Origin: JAWVFM01 sp963841455
GTDB taxonomy: Bacteria; Actinomycetota; Thermoleophilia; Solirubrobacterales; 70-9
Length of the DNA: 64,000 nt
Reading direction: 5' to 3'
Assembly (NCBI GenBank): GCA_963841455.1
Contig: CAWJCU010000002.1
Coordinates: forward strand, 310,001 to 374,000
Shown: in pieces, positions 58,912 through 64,000 of the stretch
How the letters are laid out: the number at the start of each line of letters is the position of its first letter
Position numbering within the stretch: position 1 is the first letter of the stretch
Translations under genes and position numbers: made by a program
Notes under the pieces: generated by a model
Seen by the model: the letters and a program-made list of their open reading frames with translations, nothing else
Told to the model about the DNA's origin: nothing
Database searches by the model: none

Positions 58912-60804
58912 TCGTCGGTGACGGCTATCAGCCCACCGGGAAACGCCTCGGCGAGGCTCGGGTGATCGAGCATCCCGGCGCCGGAGCCCGGGTGATAGGA
59001 CCACAGGATCCGGCCCGCGCGGTTGAACTCGTACACGCCCCCGGGCCGGGAGTAGTCGGCCACGAGGTATCGGTCGGGCCCGAGGCGCTGGGGATCCGAG
59101 GGGTAGGCGATCGGGAGGTGGGTGCTCCAGACCAGGTGGCCGGCACGCGTCAGCTCGTCGACGTACGAGCCCTGCACCTCCGAGACGAGCACGTCGCCGT
59201 TCGCGAGCGGCGTGTCGCCGTTCGGCGCCGCGAGGCTTCGGGGCGGATCGTGCACGCAGCTCCCCGTGGTCCCGATCTGCGACGTCGCACCCTTCGGCCC
59301 GAGGAAGAGGACCCGGCAGTTCTGCGCATCGGCGACCGTGACCGTTCCGTCGCGAAGAAGGTACGCGTCGTCGGGCTCATGGAAGTAGCCGGGGCTCGAG
59401 CCGATCGTGCCCGGGATGGCCGAACGAATGGATCACGCGCCCCGACGGATAGCCCAACTCCACGATCGCCTCGTTTTCCTCCTCGTTGGAGATGATCCCG
59501 TGACCCCCGTGGATGAAGAAGGCGTCGTCCGGGAAGTAGAAGCCCCCCCTCGGTTTCGGCCGGGAGCCCGGGTAGCGCCAGAGCACCCGCTTGCGTGCGT
59601 TGACCACCAGAAGCCGGTTATTGCCGCGGTCGGCGATCAGGAGGCGGCCCCGGAACGGCGCCCCGCGCGATGGAGAGGCCGATGTCGCCGGAGCACTCGA
59701 TGTCGGGCTCCTCGGCGGCGCATCGCGCGGCACCGGCACGCGCTCGATCGAGACCACGGAGCGGATTGCGGATCCGCCCTGGCCGAGGCCGCCGACCAGG
59801 AAGCCCCGGCCGCCGATCGAAGCCGCGCCGGCGTTGGTCACGGGCGAGGGCAGCCGCCCGGCGAGAGTGGTTCGGTGACTGGCCGGGTCGAAGGCGAGGA
59901 TCCGATCGCTCGCTCCACCGGCCGCGGTGCCGCCGGCGACGTAGATCCTCCGGCCGATCACGAGGGCCGAGGCATGGGTCAGCGCCTGCGGCAGCCGGCC
60001 AGCCACCGTCGCCCTTCCGCTCGTGGCGTCGATGGCCTGCACCGCACGCGTCGCGCGGCCGCTGGCGGCCTCGCCGCCGAAGAGGTAGATGGTTCCGCGG
60101 AGGGTCGCGACGGCCGGGTAGCGCACCGGAACCGGCAGCTGTCCCACCGTCGAGAAGCGGCGGCCGTCGCTCGTAGACAGGATCTGCGGCAACGGCCTCG
60201 TTCCGTCGTAGCCACCCATCACGTAGACACGCCCGGCGGCGCCGGCGGCCACGAGGTCGGAGCGCGGCGTCGGGAGATGGCCGACGATGCGTGCGCTTCG
60301 ACCTTTGCCGAGCTCCTCCACGGCATCGGTGCTGGTGCTCGCACCGCCTCCGAAGACGAAGAGGCCCTCGCGTCGCAGCATGGCGCCGGCCGCATCGTGA
60401 ATCGGCTGCGCCAGGGTTCCAGCCGGACGCGTTCGACCGGCCACCGGGTCAAGCCTGAAGACGCCGTTCACCGACTGACCGGAGCCGTCGAGACCCCCTG
60501 CGAGGAGGAGTTGCGCACGGTCGGCGACTGCGACCTCGCCCGAGATTGGCGCGGGCAAAGGCTCGACCCGCCTCGCGACCAGCCTCCAGCCGGCAGATGG
60601 CGCGTGCTGGGCGGCCCCCACGCCCGCGGCCTCTGAACCGGCGCCGCCGTCTCCAAGCTCCGCCGCAGCCGCGCCCGCGCCCGCCGCCAGCGCCGCCGCC
60701 CCGGCGATCGCGAGCCTGCGGCGGCGTCGCACGAGCCGGGCGCGACGGCGCCGGCGGGATTCCGGGCGCGTGGCGTCCACCGTTCGAGGCTCGCGCAGGC
60801 GCAT
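58746..60804 (-). CDS. Kelch plus NHL-type beta-propeller protein (one frameshift)
   Basis: About 685 residues if an extra base near 59415 (CATCCCGGGCACG) is removed; then HSFGHPGTIGSSPGYF joins the frames. Basic N-terminus with one TM or Tat-less signal anchor (RLAIAGAAALAAGAGAAAAE), then about five Kelch blades (GLFVFGGGASTSTDAVEEL, RVYVMGGYDGTRPL, IYLFGGEAASGRA, IYVAGGTAAGG, GFLVGGLGQGG), then a second propeller-like half (RLLIADRGNNRLLVVNARKR, RVLFLGPKGATSQIG, YLVADYSRPGG, LIAVTDDYRDRVVLID) of arylsulfotransferase/NHL type. Likely extracytoplasmic binding protein. ATG 60804. Confidence 0.72.
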
Positions 60805-61011
60805 CAACGTCTCCTAAGCACGCCGATGAGAATCCTCTTCGGTTCGCACGGGAGGTCGCTACGCCGATCAGCGTGGGGATAAGGACTTTCTCACGCCGCT
60901 CACATCCGCTCCTAAGGTTGCCCGGCCACGATCCTTGGCGTGGATCCCGGTATTCGGCCAGACCCGCATCCCGTTCGCGCCCGCGATCAGGGCCTGCGCG
61001 CTCTTTCGCGC

Positions 61012-61279
61012 ATGCGGCGCTGGCTCGTGGTCGCAAGCGTCGCCGTGGCCGGAGCCCTGGCGGCGATCGTCGCCCAGGCAAAGCCCGGCAAATCGTCGAG
61101 CACGGCAGCCGCGTCGTCGTCGCAACAGGTGAGCCGGCGCGCCAGCGCCGCGCCGCAGCCCCTTCGCGCCACAGGCGGGTGCAGCCCCCGCACCTGCGCC
61201 GATCGCGCCCCCGGCGTCGGCGCCGGCCCCCGCGGCCCCCGCGGCCCCGCCTCCCCCAGTCGTCTCCGGCGGGTCATGA
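61012..61279 (+). CDS. Small S1-type TM protein of module C, ending VVSGGS (frameshifted)
   Basis: About 88 residues once one extra C in the run near 61160-61163 is removed. RRWLVVASVAVAGALAAIVA is a signal-anchor helix, followed by a Ser/Ala/Pro-rich tail (KSSSTAAASSSQQ ... APAPAAPAAPPPPVVSGGS). Its stop overlaps the apbE-C ATG by ATGA, exactly as S1 and apbE do in module B, and the end VVSGGS parallels VVTGTS. That positional and terminal match is the main reason to call it a homologue; body sequence is low complexity. Confidence 0.55.
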
Positions 61280-62204
61280 GCGCGACGGCATCGGATTCGT
61301 TTCGCGCCCTCGGCACGGGCGCCTCGCTCGTGGTCACCGATGCCGCGACGCTCGATCGGGCGCGCGCCATCGTCGACGCCGAGCTCGCTGCCATCGACGC
61401 CGCCGCGAGCCGCTTCCGCCCCGACTCCGAGCTGTCGAGGCTGAACGCCTCGGGCGGGCGTCCCGCGACGTGTCTCACCCCTGTTCGCGGCCGCGATCGA
61501 GGCTGCCCTTCGGGCCGCCGAGCTGACCAACGGCGACGTCGACCCGACGGTCGGCGGTGGCGTTGCGGGCGATTGGCTACGACCGCGACTTCGCCGAGGT
61601 GCGAGGCGGATCGGCCTCGCGCCTGCGCATCCGCGCCAACTCCGCGTCCGGGTGGAAGGTGGTCCGGCTGGATCGCGATGCGCGACTCGCGCAGGTACCG
61701 GCAGGGGTCGAGCTCGACCTCGGGGCGACCGCCAAGGCGCTCGTCGCCGACCGCGCGGCAGTGGCCGTGCACACCGCGCTTGGCGGTGGCGTCCTCGTCA
61801 ACCTGGGCGGGGACCTCTCGACCGCTGGCGCGCCGCCGGCCGGCGGTTGGACTGTGCGCGTCACCGACGACCATGCCGACGGCCTAGGGGCTCCGGGCCA
61901 GACGGTCACGCTCTTCGGCGGCGGGCTCGCGACGTCGAGCACGGTCGCCCGGCGGTGGTCGACCGCAACCGGGCCGCGCCACCACATCGTCGACCCGCGA
62001 AGCGGGGATTCGACATCCGGTGTCTGGCGGACGGCCAGCGTGGCTGCCGCCTCGTGCCTGGACGCGAACATCGCCGCGACCGCGGCGATCGTGCGGGGCG
62101 AGGCGGCTCCGGCATGGCTCCGCGAGCTTGGGCTCCCGTCCCGCCTGGTCAAGCCCGGGGGCGAAACGGTCGCCGTCTCGGGCTGGCCGCGGGAGGCGGG
62201 ATGA
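61276..62204 (+). CDS. apbE: ApbE FMN transferase (module C, two frameshifts)
   Basis: About 309 residues when two extra G are removed (near 61451-61460 and 61552-61557). The joined frame reads SFRALGTGASLVV, ASRFRPDSELSRLNASGG, AAIEAALRAAELTNGDVDPT, ALRAIGYDRDFAEV, ELDLGATAKALVADRAAVAV, GGGLATSSTVARRW and HHIVDPRSGDSTSGVWRTAS. More distant from copies A and B: DLGATAKAL replaces D-x-G-G-x-x-K-G. ATGA overlaps on both sides (small protein, FRD-4). No signal peptide of its own. Confidence 0.8.
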
Positions 62205-63316
62205 GCCTGCCCCTCGCTGCCGGGCCAAGCGCCTACTGGTACGCCACCCGCGGCGCGGGCGTCGTCGCCCTTCTCCTGCTCACCGCGAGCGTGGTCATGG
62301 GCGTCGTCGACTTCAGCCGCTGGCAGTCCGAGCGCTGGCCCCGGTTCGTCGTCGACGGCGTGCACCGCGCCGTCTCGCTGCTCGCCGTCGTTTTCGTCGC
62401 CATCCACGTCGTAACCACCGTCGCCGATGGATTCACGTCGATCGGCCTCCTTGAAGCGATCGTCCCGTTCGCCTCCACCTACCGCCCCCTCTGGCTGGGA
62501 CTCGGGACGATCGCCTTCGACCTCTTGCTGGCCCTGAGCATCACCAGCATCCTGCGCCGCCACGTGGGCCAGCGCACCTGGCGCGCGGTCCACTGGACCG
62601 CGTACGCGTGCTGGCCGCTGGCGCTCGTCCACGGGCTCGGCACGGGCACCGATACGCCCCTTGGCTGGATGCTCCTCATCGCCCTGGGCTGCACGATCGC
62701 GGTGCTCGCCGCGACGGGCTGGCGCGTCGCAAACGCCTGGCCCGCCGACCCGAGCCGGCGGACGCTGGCGGGGGCGCTGGGGGCGACCGCGGTACTCGCG
62801 CTCGTGCTCTGGACGGCAGCCGGCCCGCTGGGCTCCAACTGGGCGAGCCGCTCCGGCACCCCCGCCGCATTGCTTGCGAGTGTCAAACCGACGGCGGCCG
62901 GCAACGCCACCCGCGGAGCGCAGGCCGTGGCAGCGCCCCAGTTCCACATTCCCTTCTCGGCTCGCCTCGCGGGCACCGTTCGCCAGCGAGGATCCGCCGC
63001 CGCCGGTGCTGCGGTCATCGACATCCGCACCTCGCTTCGAGGCAAGACGCGCGGCAGCCTGGAGATCCAGATCGAGGGGCAGCCGCTGAGCGACGGAGGA
63101 GTCAGTATGACCGCAAGCCGGGTGGCGATGGGCCCACCAGGGGAGCCGTCGCTCTATCGCGGTCGCCTGACGGCGCTCCGCGGCTCGCGCCTGCTCGGGC
63201 GTGTCTCGGATGGAAGCGCCGCCGCCAGCCTTGATGTCAACCTCGCGATCGACCAGGCGACCCGCACGGTCGCCGGAAGCGCCACGGCGAAGCCTCTTGG
63301 GGGGGTGTCGAGCTGA
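62201..63316 (+). CDS. Ferric-reductase-like diheme protein FRD-4 with C-terminal beta domain (module C)
   Basis: 371 residues, the longest of the four paralogues. Heme pairs H-x13-H (VHRA...AIHV) and H-x12-H (VHWT...LVHG) with LGTGTD are intact. After six TM segments comes an extra TM (LGATAVLALVLWTAAG) and a ~150-residue extracytoplasmic domain rich in beta strands (FSARLAGTVRQRGSAAAGAA, SLEIQIEGQPLSDGGVSMT, RVSDGSAAASLDVNLAIDQA). No DxxSGAT-like FMN_bind site is visible in it. ATG 62201 overlaps apbE-C; the stop overlaps the NuoF-like ATG. Confidence 0.82.
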   Translation: MSLPLAAGPSAYWYATRGAGVVALLLLTASVVMGVVDFSRWQSERWPRFVVDGVHRAVSLLAVVFVAIHVVTTVADGFTSIGLLEAIVPFASTYRPLWLGLGTIAFDLLLALSITSILRRHVGQRTWRAVHWTAYACWPLALVHGLGTGTDTPLGWMLLIALGCTIAVLAATGWRVANAWPADPSRRTLAGALGATAVLALVLWTAAGPLGSNWASRSGTPAALLASVKPTAAGNATRGAQAVAAPQFHIPFSARLAGTVRQRGSAAAGAAVIDIRTSLRGKTRGSLEIQIEGQPLSDGGVSMTASRVAMGPPGEPSLYRGRLTALRGSRLLGRVSDGSAAASLDVNLAIDQATRTVAGSATAKPLGGVSS

Positions 63317-64000
63317 TGACCGCCGCACCGGCTCTCCCGCGCCTCCTCGCCGGCGTCCGGCGCGGCGGCGCGCTTGGCGTCGACGAGCACCTCGCCCTCC
63401 ACGGGCCGATGCCCGCTCTCGGCCGGCGTCACGGCGGCGAGCTCGTGAACGCCGTCGAGCGAAGCGGGCTGCGCGGCCGCGGGGGAGCCGGGTTCCCCGC
63501 CGGAACGAAGATGCGCGCCGTCGCCTCGCGTCGCGGGCGCCGCGTCGTCGTCGTCAACGGCGGCGAGGGTGAACCGGCGAGCAAGAAGGACGAGCTCCTC
63601 CTGACCTCTGCGCCGCACCTGGTCCTCGACGGCGCGGTGGCGGCTGCTCTCGCCGTCGGAGCCGGCGAGGCGATCGTTTGCGTGAAGCGGACGGCGCTCG
63701 GTGCAATCGGCTCGGTCGAGGCGGCTCTCGCTGGGCGCGAGGACCCAGTGGAGGTGACGGTCGTCGAGATGCCCGCCGCCTACGTGGCCACCGAGGAGAG
63801 CGCGCTCATCAACTACCTGAACACCGGCCGGGCCCTGCCCACCTTCGTGCCGCCGAGGCCGTTCGAGCGCGGTGTCGACGGCCGGCCCACCCTGATCCAG
63901 AATGTGGAGACCCTTGCGAACGTGGCGCTCATCGCCCGCCACGGGGCCGACTGGTTCCGAAGCGTCGGGACCTCCGACGACCCGGGCTCGAGCCTCGTGA
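63316..64000 (+). CDS. NuoF-like FMN/NADH-binding protein (module C; cut by window edge)
   Basis: ATG 63316 overlaps the FRD-4 stop (TGATG). 228 residues visible. SGLRGRGGAGFPAGTKM is the FMN glycine-rich loop of NuoF; VNGGEGEPASKKDELLL corresponds to the NADEGEP block but is altered; VATEESALINYLNTG to the GEETAL region; PTLIQNVETLANVALIARHG is closely conserved. The SLBB and Fe-S parts, if any, lie beyond the edge. It probably feeds NAD(P)H electrons to FRD-4, taking the place of the FAD reductase/ferredoxin of modules A and B. Confidence 0.85.
   Translation, partial: MTAAPALPRLLAGVRRGGALGVDEHLALHGPMPALGRRHGGELVNAVERSGLRGRGGAGFPAGTKMRAVASRRGRRVVVVNGGEGEPASKKDELLLTSAPHLVLDGAVAAALAVGAGEAIVCVKRTALGAIGSVEAALAGREDPVEVTVVEMPAAYVATEESALINYLNTGRALPTFVPPRPFERGVDGRPTLIQNVETLANVALIARHGADWFRSVGTSDDPGSSLV

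Noticed and set aside
62900..63300. FRD-4 C-terminal domain as an FMN_bind domain
   Set aside because: No D-x-x-[ST]-G-A-[TS] motif could be found in it; kept as an unknown beta domain.

Overview
This is about 64 kb of very GC-rich DNA with high coding density, many GTG and TTG starts and many ATGA/GTGA stop-start overlaps. The gene content suggests an uncultured actinobacterium, most plausibly class Thermoleophilia (Solirubrobacterales/Gaiellales-like). The clues are FprA, DUF1918, a WS/DGAT acyltransferase, coproheme decarboxylase, a trehalose synthase-type glycosyltransferase, and repeated ferric-reductase-like plus ApbE genes. The taxonomy is inferred; there is no rRNA marker. No tRNA, rRNA, CRISPR array, transposase or phage gene was recognised.

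Layout. 0-12 kb: the end of a glycosyltransferase, a large membrane protein, a coproheme decarboxylase/chlorite-dismutase protein, an ArsR-DUF2892-MMPL operon, a sulfide:quinone reductase with a rhodanese, FprA, BolA-like, OsmC, a class III nucleotide cyclase, and a lone ferric-reductase-like diheme membrane protein (FRD). 12-17 kb: a split cytochrome b complex with no Rieske or cytochrome c gene nearby, a flavodoxin and a ZIP transporter. 17-22 kb: a group 3b-type NAD(P)-linked [NiFe] hydrogenase operon with an embedded cNMP-binding protein and its maturation protease. This is followed by an arginine-deiminase homologue that has lost its catalytic residues. 25-29.6 kb (module A), 50-54 kb (module B) and 61-64 kb (module C): three versions of one redox module. 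Each has ApbE (FMN transferase), an FRD diheme protein and at least one very small single-TM protein with a Pro/Ala/Thr/Ser tail. A and B add a FAD ferredoxin reductase and a small ferredoxin; C adds a NuoF-like protein. 30-34.9 kb: an ABC exporter, a two-domain kinase, a histone-H1-like protein and small proteins. 34.9-42.2 kb: pyruvate:ferredoxin oxidoreductase with a GltD-like NADPH/ferredoxin subunit, divergent from PEP synthase. 42-50 kb: universal stress proteins, a GAF histidine kinase with a LuxR regulator, WS/DGAT and TreT. 54-58.9 kb: two tandem OmpR-type two-component systems flanking another small exported protein, then a beta-propeller gene.

How it may work together. The hydrogenase, POR, FprA and the small ferredoxins make and exchange low-potential electrons and NADPH. 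The three ApbE-FRD modules look like routes that carry such electrons through two hemes across the membrane. None of the three ApbE proteins has a recognisable FMN_bind partner, while several small proteins share a short V-[TS]-T-[HRG]-[TSA]-S(-G) motif, in one of them four times. I propose these tails as candidate flavin carriers or docking elements of an undescribed transmembrane electron-transfer system.

Caution. At least six genes are interrupted by single-base indels, mostly extra G/C in short G/C runs, including hydrogenase gamma, the cNMP-binding protein, apbE-C, the module B FRD and reductase, and the propeller. These are most likely assembly errors, and the affected products are described as if intact.
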